From the NCBI GenBank assembly GCA_944472155.2, contig OX235275.1, positions 29,626,865 to 29,690,864 on the forward strand: a stretch of DNA of 64,000 nt, written 5' to 3'. Numbering within the stretch: the first letter of the stretch is position 1; every line of letters starts with the position of its first letter. The DNA comes from Trichobilharzia szidati. Lineage: Eukaryota; Platyhelminthes; Trematoda; Strigeidida; Schistosomatidae. Shown here piece after piece: positions 44,270 to 54,169 of the stretch. The notes below the pieces were generated by a model. It did no database searches, had not been told where the DNA came from, and saw only the letters and a list, made by a program, of their open reading frames with translations. Position numbers and translations under genes: made by a program.

Positions 44270-45225
44270 GAGTCTCCCGTTTACTCGTGAACATCAAAGG
44301 TCATATTTCAATTAGGCATCATCTTTTGATAGTATTTCCCTGTTCACTAAAAAAAAAACCGACCAGTAAAGTACATCGATTCATTAAGCTAATTAGCTAA
44401 AAACTTTGTTTGTTTATCCAAATCGAGTTTGAATAACACATTTTATGACCTGAAAACTATTTATTTCTAAGGTCATACAAACACACACACACACACGCGT
44501 TATTGATGACAGAATGAAAAGAAGCATCGGATTCATTTTGATTAACTCATTACATTAATCAAAACTTTTCTCTATGCTCCAGTGAACTGATACTTACTCC
44601 TTCTTACCTCACTGACTCATCAAATTGTCTATTCTTCTATGTGTGTGTATTTATGGCATTCACGTGTTACCAGTTACAGCATGTGCAGATTTTTTTCCAT
44701 CTATGAAATTGTTTAAAAGGATGAGTAACAAACTTTAGTAAAAATCAAATCTTATAAACGATTGAAAGGTAATATATATATATCTCGTCAATTAATCTGG
44801 TAATTTCTCATGTCCATTCACGTGTACACAAACGCCTAGATTCACTGGAAACATCCTGAAAATTAAGATAAGCAAATAAATAAATAAATATAAGAAATCT
44901 CTTTTCACATTGTCAACTTGTTTCCTTACCAAAGCAGGTGTTAAAGAATACTGTCATCTCAAAACAACAACCAACCAACAACATCGACAAAACTATTCGC
45001 CATAACTCATTCCGAGTAAACAGGCAATCATCACATGCTTGCTGACCTTAATCTACTACTAATAATAATAGTAATGACAGTAATAATATTAGTTTAATTT
45101 ATTAAAAGTTAGAAGGCAAGTTTTAAAAGAAAGAAAGAAAGAATTGATCTATGACTCATAGAGAATGCACGGGAAATCAATATCCTCGATTAGAATCTTT
45201 TGCAAAATGGCAAACTCTGTTTAAG
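44270..45225. other. AT-rich, no gene recognised
   Basis: (CA)n near 44481-44498, (TA)n near 44772-44781, (AAAT)n near 44874-44890. No coding signal. Confidence 0.45.
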
Positions 45226-45229
45226 ACGA

Positions 45230-45700
45230 TTCGACATGAACTGACTTCAGTTAGAAAAACAAGTGGAAACCCAAAGCACAGAGTACTTGCTGGACAGCGC
45301 TGTTTCCTCCTGGTTTGAGATACTTTGGCAGTATTTAACCCCTCCCCACACCTCCATCTGATGTCTGCTGGTAACAACTGGCTATAAGACGCATTTGAAT
45401 GGAGTGCGGGGTTCTTCTGAGAAGTTGTAAACAGTTGGGAGTGAGAATAAATCCTCGCCAATGACATTGGCGGTTAGTATAGTCATGCTAAAGTCATGAA
45501 CTGGTAGAAGCTAGAATTTATGGGCTCGGCAATGAGTAGGGTCCTAGTGGCTGAATGGTCTACGAGCTTGACTTGTCACTCGAGGGTCCCAAGTCCGAAC
45601 CTTAAGGGTAGGTACTATCGGTGAATCCCAAACTAAGCTGACAAAACAGCTATCCAGTAATCTCTGCTGGTTCACAATATGTGATTTGCGAGATTTCCCA
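45230..45700. mobile_element. SINE-B head-to-head inverted copy
   Basis: Minus half 45230-45480 ('ctgacttcagttag', 'ttgagatactttggcagta'). Plus half 45481-45700 (head 'agtggctgaatggtctacg', 'ggtactatcggtgaatccca', 'acaaaacagctatccagtaa'). Confidence 0.7.
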
Positions 45701-45743
45701 ACTGGTATTCAAGGTTGAATGATGACATACACTACTGCTAATT

Positions 45744-45772
45744 GACGTGAGTAGTATAAAACCACTCACGTC
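45744..45772. promoter_or_regulatory. Perfect 9-bp inverted repeat around TATAAAA
   Basis: GACGTGAGT (45744-45752) and ACTCACGTC (45764-45772) flank an 11-nt loop 'agtataaaacc'. The arms contain TGACGTGA, a CRE/E-box-like half. No gene follows, so the role is unknown. Confidence 0.45.
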
Positions 45773-46105
45773 GGCTAACGGTGCTTACTAGTCAGATCGA
45801 AGTGATCCAGTTCAGCTGGAGCAATTGAGTAGTATCTCCAGCCTCCACATAATAATAATAAGTGTGTCTCACAGTGAGGTACATGTGTAAAATAGTGAAC
45901 TGACCTGCAGCCTACAAACAACTCATTATTCTCATATTTACTTATTTATACCTGAGTACTATTTTATTCACTTAATTATGAGAGGGAACTCTTTGAACTT
46001 GATTTCCATTCTAACTGAGAAATATGATTATCAAAGTAACCTCACAGAAAATGAAATTCAATTTCACATCACTTCGCCTACTTCTAGTTAACATGTCGGT
46101 GAATA

Positions 46106-47047
46106 TTAATATATGTGTAAAACTTGGGCACTGTGGTAGTAAATAATTCCATATTAGTTTGTTTATTAGGTATATCACACAGTGAAACAGTATTATTTAC
46201 TGGATGACGTTTCGAACAAAATTGAAACTTAATAATTACCCGGATAAATTAGTCAGGAAATATGTAAGGAAATGTAAAAATAAAGTAAATAATGATAATA
46301 GCGATAGTGATAATAACAATAATAATGATAATGATAATAGTGATAATAATAATAATAATGACGACACCAACAATAAAGAATCTAAATCATCAGTAGTAAT
46401 TCCATACAAGGAAGGAACCTCGGAAGCCTTACGCAGAATTCTCAACAAGGCAGGAATAAAAACGGCATTCAAACCCACAAACTCAATTAGAAACAAGCTT
46501 TGTCGGCTAAAGGATCCTATAGAGCCTTTAAAACAAAACAATTTAGTTTATCTAATACCCTGCAATGATTGTCAGGTCAAATACATAGGTCAAACTAGTA
46601 GAACAGGGGCAGTCAGACTAGCTGAACATAAAAACTTTGCAAAATCTAGATTGGTTGACCCGAATAAGATAAGAAATCTAGAGAATAGTTCAGCTATAGC
46701 ACTACATGCAGTCACACATAACCATACAATAGGATGGGATAGAATGACAGTTTTAAAATCTAATGTCACAGGGTATAGGGAGAGATTGATAACAGAAGCC
46801 TTGTTTATCGAATCAACTACAAATACATGTAATAGGAATGATTCATCACCTGTCCCCGATATCTGGAAAATTCTACTCCCCCTACGACAAATAGGAGAGA
46901 ACAAAAAAAACCCATAAAACTCAAGTGTCAAAGTCGTGTGATCACAATTGATATGATTATGAACAATAAATTTTGTTCGAACCTGTGTCATCCAGTAAAT
47001 AATACTGTTTCACTGTGTGATATACCTAATAAACAAACTAATATGGA
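46106..47047 (+). mobile_element. Penelope-like element, copy 3, with target duplication
   Basis: Perfect 13-bp duplication ATGTCGGTGAATA (46093-46105, 47048-47060). Inverted terminal arms: 46156-46228 complements 46965-47044 ('taggtatatcacacagtg' / 'cactgtgtgatataccta'). The RT is absent. The remaining 0.7 kb is one open frame, so an internally deleted copy inserted intact. Confidence 0.9.
46204..46917 (+). CDS. Truncated PLE protein with intact GIY-YIG nuclease domain
   Basis: 237 aa, uninterrupted. Residues 1-11 are encoded by the inverted terminal arm (MTFRTKLKLNN), so the start lies outside the ancestral ORF. Residues 12-30 are basic, followed by a roughly 35-residue Asn/Asp/Ser low-complexity tract. 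Then VVIPYKEGTSEALRRILNKAGIKTAFKPTN, a conserved pre-nuclease block. The nuclease reads LVYLIPCNDCQVKYIGQTSRTGAVRLAEHKNF (GIY-like VYLI, the YIG, the catalytic-type R, H), HAVTHNHTIGWD and ERLITEALFIEST (the E position). In full PLEs this domain nicks target DNA for the upstream RT. Without an RT it cannot self-mobilise. It could be simply a recent deletion derivative; its open frame over 237 codons is notable beside the dead relatives at 6.1 and 38.8 kb. Confidence 0.8.
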   Translation: MTFRTKLKLNNYPDKLVRKYVRKCKNKVNNDNSDSDNNNNNDNDNSDNNNNNDDTNNKESKSSVVIPYKEGTSEALRRILNKAGIKTAFKPTNSIRNKLCRLKDPIEPLKQNNLVYLIPCNDCQVKYIGQTSRTGAVRLAEHKNFAKSRLVDPNKIRNLENSSAIALHAVTHNHTIGWDRMTVLKSNVTGYRERLITEALFIESTTNTCNRNDSSPVPDIWKILLPLRQIGENKKNP

Positions 47048-47163
47048 ATGTCGGTGAATAGCCCACAGAAGCATATATGTACGTACTTAGAAAGACATCT
47101 TTCCTACTACAAGTCAATGGGTAGTTTTGCATATAACTCTAAATGTGAAGTACGGGTACAGCC

Positions 47164-47586
47164 ATAATGGTTAAGATTTTATTTTGATAAAATCACACAG
47201 TGTTATACAGTTATATTAACTGATGACGTTTCGAGCACAAACTATTGCCACTCATAATCATATCAAGGCAATACTCACACAACTTCTTTCCTTCTTCTTC
47301 TTCTTCTTATTATTATTATAACTATTAGAACATTCGTCTTATTTCCCATCTAATTGTGTATTTGATCAATAACACTCGTACTATTATTTCTGAATATACA
47401 TTATCTCGTATTGATTTTTATTCAAATATCTAGTCAATTCCACACTTGTATATAAGTGAAGGAAAGAAGTTGTGTGAGTAACTTGATATGATTATGTGCA
47501 ATAATTTGTGCTCGAAACGTCATCAATTAATATTACTGTGTAACACTGTGTGATTTATCAAAATAAAATCTTAACCATTATGGAGT
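47164..47586. mobile_element. PLE-derived foldback element with target duplication
   Basis: Arms 47164-47290 and 47462-47586 are reverse complements (PLE terminal repeats). The roughly 170-bp spacer has no PLE coding sequence. A perfect 13-bp duplication, TACGGGTACAGCC, flanks it (47151-47163, 47587-47599). Two PLE termini alone have therefore been inserted as a unit. Confidence 0.88.
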
Positions 47587-47654
47587 TACGGGTACAGCCG
47601 TTATTTCCTGAAGTCATTCTGTAATCTCCATGAACGGAACAAAATGGGTGGAAA

Positions 47655-47812
47655 TGCTCGGTGTTTTATTGACGCTGTCAGCTCCTGGCAATGACGCTTT
47701 GAAGATGTCCAATGGCAAACAAGAATTCCTTTGACCGACAGTGGCTAGCAGTGGAATCTGTGACGCTAATTTTTAGTCCTACGGGAGATAAAACAGCTGT
47801 AATTTCCGTCGT
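47655..47812 (-). repeat. Sm-alpha hammerhead remnant
   Basis: 'tggctagcagtggaatctg', then 'tttttagtcctacgggag' instead of the conserved core. Leader 'gctttgaagatgtcc' as in the other Sm-alpha copies. Confidence 0.65.
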
Positions 47813-47834
47813 GAGTATTATTATTATTGTTTCA

Positions 47835-48361
47835 TTTAAATCCCAGAGGAACATAGGGCTTCAGCAGTGCGTCTCCATTGCGTTCGGTTCTCTGCTACAG
47901 TCTTCATCTGGCTCCATGACTGTCCACACGTTTTCATCTCCTCTTCACATGACCTCCTCAAAGTCACCCTTGCACTGACCAACTCGCCGCTTCCCTTTTG
48001 GGTTCCACTCGAGTCATGGCTTGTCTAGTGATGTCACTCACTTGATGGTTTCCTCAGAGTATGGCCAGCCAATCTATCTCCATTTCTTCCTGCCTATTTG
48101 TTTCACAATCGGCTCCTGATGTGTTGGTTCTCTCATTGCCAGAGATCCCTGTTGCTGATCATTTCTGGCCGGCCATCTGATCTTGAGTAGTGAGCGAAGA
48201 CAACTGGCTGTTAATGAAGGTCTGTAGTTTGTTTGAGATGCTCTTTATGACGCGCAGTGCAAGTCTCTGATCGGTATAGTAGCACTGACTGACTTCACAT
48301 TGGAGTTGAAAATCCGGATCTTATTTTTGATGCTGAGTGCTGTTGACCTCCACACAGACTT
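47835..48361 (-). mobile_element. RTE-like LINE 3' fragment, minus strand
   Basis: Complement of the 11.7-12.2-kb copy and closest to it ('gctgttgacctccacacagac', 'ttgctgatcatttctggccgg', 'ctgaagccctatg' type end near 47850). Interrupted at 48361 by SINE-B. Confidence 0.82.
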
Positions 48362-48590
48362 GACCTTCTGGTTACAAGGTGAGCTCGTAGACCATTGAGC
48401 CACTGGGACCCCATCCAATGGTCAATGGTTTACGAGCTCACCTTGTAACCAGAAGGTCATGGTTTCGAATCCCGGTGGGTACGTACTGATGAAGAGTCCC
48501 AAACTAGGACGAAACAGCTGTCCAGTACTCCCAGGTTTTCCAATGGTTCTCTAACTGATGTCAGCTCATGATAAAATCCTCCACGCAAAC
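48362..48590. mobile_element. SINE-B with inverted head
   Basis: 48362-48415 is the head on the minus strand, and 48416-48590 a plus copy. The arms 'tgagctcgtagaccattga' / 'tcaatggtttacgagctca' form a nearly perfect hairpin. The plus part has B box 'ggtttcgaatcccgg', then the hammerhead-like segment at 48492-48533. Confidence 0.82.
48492..48533 (+). ncRNA. SINE-B hammerhead-like fold, C3 mutated
   Basis: GTACTG pairs with CAGTAC (stem I). The 7-nt core slot reads ATGAAGA (consensus CUGANGA, so a single C3-to-A change). Stem II is GTCC/GGAC, then GAAA, palindromic stem III ACAGCTGT, cleavage triplet GTC. All pairing is perfect; only the catalytic C3 is wrong. Predicted inactive or very weak. 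Confidence 0.72.
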
Positions 48591-48614
48591 AAATAATAAT
48601 AAGTATCAAGTCAA

Positions 48615-48775
48615 CACATGATATGCAAATATCATAACAACAATAATATACAGTCTAGCAGAAAAGACGAAAATAATCACAGAGGTAGTTGAAACATCGG
48701 GATAAGTATAAATATTGTAATTATGTGGTTGAGGAGGGATTTCCCAAACAACAATTATTCCCTATAAAGTAGTAG
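48615..48775. repeat. Repeat R, partial degraded copy 3
   Basis: Order of motifs as in 27.95-28.08 kb: 'catgatatgcaaat', 'gttgaaacatcggg', 'aatattgtaatta', 'ttgaggagggatttccc'. Moderate divergence. Confidence 0.55.
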
Positions 48776-48854
48776 AGTTCCCACTAAGACAAACCAATCA
48801 TTCATTGTTTTAAAACGCTGAAGCATAATCATCTAGGATTCTAAACGGTGGGAG

Positions 48855-48930
48855 CTATTTCTTGAGCAATAGATACAGGTTATTTGTTGTTGTCTAGCTG
48901 ACAAGTCCCCAATGAGACAAAACGCAAATT
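48855..48930 (+). repeat. Sm-alpha hammerhead remnant
   Basis: 'gtctagctgacaagtcccca', then 'gagacaaaacgc'. CTGACAA and CAAAAC depart from the consensus at two core positions. Truncated by SINE-B at its 3' side. Confidence 0.55.
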
Positions 48931-48944
48931 GGTTAGAGAATTTC

Positions 48945-49565
48945 ATCATCAGCTGACATCGGTTAGACAACCATTGGAAAACCAGCGCCGGAGTACTGGG
49001 CAGCCAGCTGTTTCGTCGCCCTAGTTCGGGACTCTTCATCAGTATGCATGCACCGCCAGGGTCCGAACCCAGGACTTTCTGGTTACAAGGCTAGCGAGCT
49101 CGTAGACCATTAAGCCACTGGGACCCACCCGATCCAATGGCCATCCCATGAATTCTAAAAACCCTGCCAATTCATGACATAGTGCAACCACTTCTCAATG
49201 TCTTCTTCGATGATTTACTACCTCACTTTCAACCTGCTGTACCCTACTGGTTACGGCTTCCGACTAGAACCCCAGGTTAACTGCCTGAATACAGCCAGTC
49301 GCCAGTGAGCGTCAGATTAATTTTAAAGTAGTGGTTTTGTAAGGATTTCGGTTGATCAGTTGGAGGATTTCATCATGATGAGCTGACATCAGTTAGATAA
49401 CCATTGGAAAACCTGCGGGGAGTACTGGACAGATGAAGAGTCCAAAACTAGGACGAAACAGTTGTCCAGTACTCCCCGCAGATTTTCCAGTGGTTATCTA
49501 ACTGATGTCATCTCATGATGAAAACCTCCAACCACCAATCAAACAAAATCCTTACAAAACCAATA
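48945..49565. mobile_element. SINE-B, minus multi-unit followed by plus arm
   Basis: Minus orientation 49432 down to 48945 contains tail, 5' region, head (B box rc 'gggtccgaaccc') and ribozyme arm. It then meets a plus-strand arm and tail (49433-49565). The inverted tails ('ggttatctaactgatgtc' and its complement) form a long hairpin. This is more than one unit of RNA plus an inversion. Confidence 0.8.
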
Positions 49566-49569
49566 CTTG

Positions 49570-50425
49570 AGAAACACACTTTATCAATCATTCTAAAAGT
49601 GAAATCTGTGCTACATATCTACATGTTTATGTATATAACTTGTATACCTTTGTTGTTAATTAATTAATTCATTAGTCAGTTTCCAACAGAAGTTTCTGTA
49701 GCTTGACAAAGATAATCATTGTTATTTCATGTGTTACACAACTTTGGTGTGAGGTTAGAGTTTCTTTATGCGTTGTCTCTGTTACAACACACACGCACAC
49801 ACATACACACACCACAAATACACGCGTATATGTTAACCTATCTACTGAGTGGTAGTCACACTGGAAGACTCGATTTAATCATGCACAAAGGTGTATTTAT
49901 ATATTATATTCTTTAATGATATGAGATGGATGAGTTCTACTTAAAGAAACGAAAACAACAGAGAATAGATATTCAATTTCTGTGTACCCCATACACACGC
50001 TCACACACACGCACAAATACACAAACAATGTCCATCCAAAATAAATGAACACATTGATATCATATCACATAAAGTTTGTTTAACTCACTCAAGTTAACTT
50101 GAATAAATAAACTTAACTATACATCGTGTTAATTTGCATGCATCAATAGATTTGGTAGAGTTGTTGAAATATAAAAATTGTCATTTTTTCTCATCCATAT
50201 TTAAAAGTCAAGATAGAAGTATTCAACAAAGATATACCTGGTCCACATATTACAAAAATATGCATGAATAAATTAGAGTGCAAGGAAAAAGCCTTTACAC
50301 CTACTTACTGCCTCTTATGCATGCATCGCTATACACACACACATATATGAATTTCTTCAGTGAATAATGGAACAAGAGAGTTAATTAAAATATAATAATA
50401 ATAATTATTATTATTTATGAAATTT
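49570..50425. other. AT-rich, no gene recognised
   Basis: (CA)n-rich patches near 49789-49815 and 49994-50020, and (ATA)n near 50392-50412. Confidence 0.45.
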
Positions 50426-50429
50426 TCAA

Positions 50430-50800
50430 GAGTTCGTTTGTAAGGATTAGATTTGTTTTGACGAATTTGACCACGAATTTATAACAGCTATAGAACCATT
50501 GAAAACCAACACCGGAGTACTGGAAAGGTGTTTCATCCACCTAGTTTGGGAATCATCGGCAGTGCGCACCCATCGATAAGGTTCGAAACCAGGACCTTCC
50601 GGTTACAAGGCGAGCTGGCTCGTATACCATTCAGCCACTGGGAACCAACTCTTCAATGGACAGTCCAAATATTCTAACTCCTACGAATTCGTGATTTAGC
50701 ACGACAGGCACCAAACGATATCGTTGGTGGGAACTATATTCTCACACTTGACAGGTTGAACTTCACTGGTTACGACTTCTCACCAAAGTATTCTGCACTA
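50430..50800 (-). mobile_element. SINE-B copy
   Basis: Complete minus copy: tail 'gttcgtttgtaaggattag', arm with core CCGATGA (U4 changed), B box rc 'ggttcgaaac', head and 5' region 'gattctaactcctacg'-type. 50801-51229 has no feature. Confidence 0.82.
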
Positions 50801-51229
50801 CTCCATGAAGGTTGTCCTGCATTTCCTTCGAAAATGTCTTAGCAAAACTTTGAAATGTTTTTAGAAAGCAAAGGGACTGAGTGAAGAAATATTTACTTTT
50901 CAATTAGAAATATTGAAAATGTCCCTAAGAGTAGCTTACGATGTATAAAACTATAATTGGACGGTTAAAACAATATGAATTGCAGCAAATAAGTAAGCAT
51001 TTTGATGATTGGAAGGAATGAAACAGTCCAGTGATTTAAACAGACTGCAAGATGAAAAGTTATTGTCTCGATAACAGAAAAACTGTTTGGAAAAGCAATC
51101 CTCAACGATCAATACTTATTTCAGCGTTTCAACTAACTTTGTATCCATTATCCGGCGTTTTTCTTGGCTGTATATCTCTGTTCTGACTTGATTCTAATTA
51201 TTTGTTTGTGTCTCTAAATAATCTCTCTG

Positions 51230-51850
51230 ATTTTAGTGCTTGTCTTTGTGGTTGCGTATACATTGGTAATGTTGTAGGATGTGTTTTTAATTGAGTGAAT
51301 GAGGGTCACTTTGATCTTGGACTTTATGTGGGAAACGTTGGTGTGTGTGATTCTTGCTGACAGAGCTTTTAATCTCACTGTGTTGTTAATATTCTTTTTA
51401 TTTTTTTTATTCCTTTACGTTCCCAGTGGAACATAGGGCTTCAAGCTAATGGCTTGAAGTTTCTGTAGCAGTGTTTATTTTAACAGGATGGCGTTGCTAG
51501 CCTCATGCCCAACCTTTCCTCTTCACGAGCTTTATTTCTGCCTTAGCGAGGTAAAGGAGTGCGCCGGCCGGGGATCGAACCCCGGCCCACGTGCATGGTC
51601 GGCGAGCGTCCTAACCATTATGCCACCGACGCACTATTAATATTCTACTTGATTCTAAATATTCGTTTTGTACTTAGACTAGGTGGAATAACTGCCCAAT
51701 GGTAATGTTGAGGTAATTATGAGTTTTTGGTGTGTTGAACAGAATCATAGACCTAACCGCGAAAAATCGTCTTTTTTCTATCTTTGAAGTGCTGTCTGTG
51801 ATTGTATGTCTCTCAAGGAAATCTTGGTCAGTTATTCAATAAGACGCAGC
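51230..51850. repeat. Repeat R, copy 4 (reverse orientation, split by SINE-A1)
   Basis: Reverse complement of repeat R: 'gaaacgttggtgtgtgtgat', 'acagagcttttaatc', then beyond the SINE 'attctacttgattctaaata' and 'gttgaggtaattatgag'. More diverged than copies 1 and 2. Confidence 0.75.
51396..51636 (-). mobile_element. SINE-A1 with target duplication
   Basis: Perfect 10-bp duplication TTAATATTCT (51386-51395, 51637-51646) within repeat R. Head GTGCGTCGGTGGC, B box rc 'ggatcgaacccc', tail 'ttccactgggaacg'. Confidence 0.92.
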
Positions 51851-52139
51851 GATTGGTTTCTTGAGCCCACAGCATAACGAGTCACTTTTAATCATAACTG
51901 ACTTAGTGTCATCCCAACTCGTCGTTTCCAACTTGGATTTCACTCAAGTTTATGTCTAGTGTTCACTTTCTTTGACATAAATGTCGAACAATACCTTCTT
52001 GATTTGTTCGTTCCAAGATTGATTGATTGATTGATTTCACTGGCTTGAAATTCTCATGCTCTCTACTAGCATGTAGACTTCTAGTATAGAGGCTTCAATA
52101 AGGTCTAAAGGTTGCCATTTGGCGTCTTTGAGTAATGAT

Positions 52140-52290
52140 AACATAACCCTTCAGTGTTTCAAAACAATGACTAACTGGAACTAGAATCTAGCAGGTTTAA
52201 CTTTCTATAGGATATATGGACACACCCGATGACGTGTCCCAAGTAAGGACGAAACTCACTATCTGGATTCCACTGTTGGCCACCATCGAC
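52140..52290 (+). repeat. Sm-alpha hammerhead remnant
   Basis: 'gatgacgtgtcccaagtaag', 'gacgaaactcac', 'ctggattccactgttggcc'. The core reads CCGATGA with a 3-nt insertion before stem II. GAAA and both stem-I arms are recognisable. Confidence 0.65.
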
Positions 52291-52299
52291 CAAATATCT

Positions 52300-53100
52300 T
52301 TCCCCCCACCCACCCACCATGCACCTTCCAAATAAGCACTAAAATTTGCATGCCTAATCATAATATTACTGAAGATAAGCACAGTGATATATCAGATGGG
52401 GTGATATACTACGATAATAATAATAATAATCGTAATTATTATTATCATTTTTACTACTACTACTATAGCTTTATGCTTAATAATGTCTTTGTACATGCAG
52501 ATATTGGAAGAAATGTTGCAATAGAAAATGTTTGCACGACTGAATAATCAATGCTGAATTAATATTCATTCAGGTTGACTAACACTCAACACAGGGTGAG
52601 ACCAGTACTGATAGGCAAATAATAATGGTAGTAATAATAATAATAAGAAGAATAAGAATAGTTGTAATAATCATAAGGTGAAAATGTATTATTCACAAGA
52701 TATTTATTTTGCAAATGAATGCAAATCTCTTTTACTAAGCATATTACCTGTTAAGTCATTGCTTTTCTTTTGCTGCATTTACACAATCTATTTGTTTATT
52801 TATGCAGTATTCAGATAGCGTACATATTGCATGCATACATGCACACTGATAAATATTCAACAATGTATGTATAGTATAATTAAGTAAAGGGGAATACTGA
52901 ATTAGATAACTAGCGTATTAATACTTACAATCATATTCTGATTACGTCATCGTATACAAAAAAATGAATATCATTATAAGCATTATGTAGGAAGAAATAA
53001 GTAGATACGAAGATGAAGTGTATGTCATCATTATCTGATGTCTTCTCGCATGATTCATTTGCAACATTGGTTATTTTATTATTATTAATAATAATAATAA
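52300..53100. other. AT-rich, no gene recognised
   Basis: Several (ATA)n patches (52415-52430, 52620-52650, 53080-53100). No coding signal. Confidence 0.45.
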
Positions 53101-53107
53101 CTGTAAC

Positions 53108-53651
53108 GAGTTGGTCACGGATTGATATCAGTTAGAAAACCATCGAAAACCAGCCACAGAGAGTACTGGAGAGCTGTTTCATCTGCCTAGTTTGGGAATC
53201 ATCGGCAGTACGCAACCACAGCCAAGGTTCGAATCCAGGACCTTCCGATTACAAGGCAAACTGGCTCGTATACCATCCAGCCACTGGGACCCAACTCCTC
53301 AATGGCCAGCCCATGAATTCTAACTTCTACGAATTCGTGATTTAGCACGACAGACACCAACCAATGTCATCGGTGGGGACTATATTCTCACACTTGACCG
53401 GTTGGACTTCACTGGTCACGACTTCCCACTGAAACTGCAGGAAACTCATTCCTATAGATAGTTACTAGGGAGCTTCAGATTGATTTTCAATAGTTCGTTT
53501 GTAAGGATTAGTTTTGTTTTTACGAGTTGATCATGGATAACCAAGGAGCTGTTTGGTAGTACTCCCTGGTTTTCAGTGGTTCTCTAACTATTATCAATCC
53601 GTGATCAACTCGTAAAAAGAAAACTAATCCTTACAAACCAACTATTGAAAA
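53108..53651. mobile_element. SINE-B, minus multi-unit followed by inverted plus tail
   Basis: The minus unit begins at the same tail position (AACGAGTTG) as the dimer at 8832, with core CCGATGA and B box rc 'ggttcgaatcc'. It passes through the inter-unit tail and then meets a plus arm and tail ending 'ttacaaaccaactat', the same right end as at 9258. 53484-53542 and 53594-53651 form a near-perfect hairpin. Flanks are (ATA)n on both sides, so a duplication cannot be read. Confidence 0.8.
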
Positions 53652-53659
53652 TAATAATA

Positions 53660-53800
53660 ATACTTTTCAAGGGTTGGCTTGCAGGGATTTGATCTATCCC
53701 AAGTTTGATTGTGGGTTGATATCAGCTCGAAAAAGATTGAAAACCGGCAGGGAGGACTGACCCTATTTTTTCGTCCAACTAGTATAGGACTCATTGGCAC
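53660..53800 (-). repeat. SINE-B fragment
   Basis: 'gggttggcttgcagggattt', 'gggttgatatcagctcg', 'gaccctattttttcgtcc', 'tataggactcattggca'. A tail and arm scrap. Confidence 0.6.
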
Positions 53801-53989
53801 TATGTGTAATAATAGTAATAATCATTTGCTTTATTCTGAAACAGCAATTATGATACAGTGTAGAATTGTCACCATTTTGGTGCAATAATGCATGTAATTT
53901 ACTCACAAGCAGAAAAAAACAGAAAATATGTACATTATTACTAGTTACAGGTAACCAAAGCTTTCACCAGCCCGCTGTGTCATTTTGCC

Positions 53990-54165
53990 TCCCTGATTCC
54001 AGAGAAGAATAAGATCTTTCTTTGAATTTTTTGTATGCTGGAGTTTCTCTAGCAGTTTGATATGTTTAGTAGTGTAGGGTGGCTAGCCCTACGCCCAACC
54101 CTCCCTTTTTACCCGAGCTTGGGACCGGCTAGAAAACCGGAAAGCTAGTTAACTAGGCGAGGTTA
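53990..54165 (-). repeat. SINE-A-related fragment
   Basis: 'tggagtttctctagcagt' and 'gtggctagccctacgcccaa' echo the SINE-A1 body ('gaagtttctgtagcagtg', 'ttgctagcctcatgcccaac'). Lacks a head. Cut by the RTE LINE at about 54165. Confidence 0.45.
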
Positions 54166-54169
54166 CCAA

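Noticed and set aside
47164..47230. CTGATGA on the plus strand of the left PLE arm as a hammerhead core
   Set aside because: There is no GAAA after a stem II. The string is only the complement of the GAAACGTCATCAG terminal motif.
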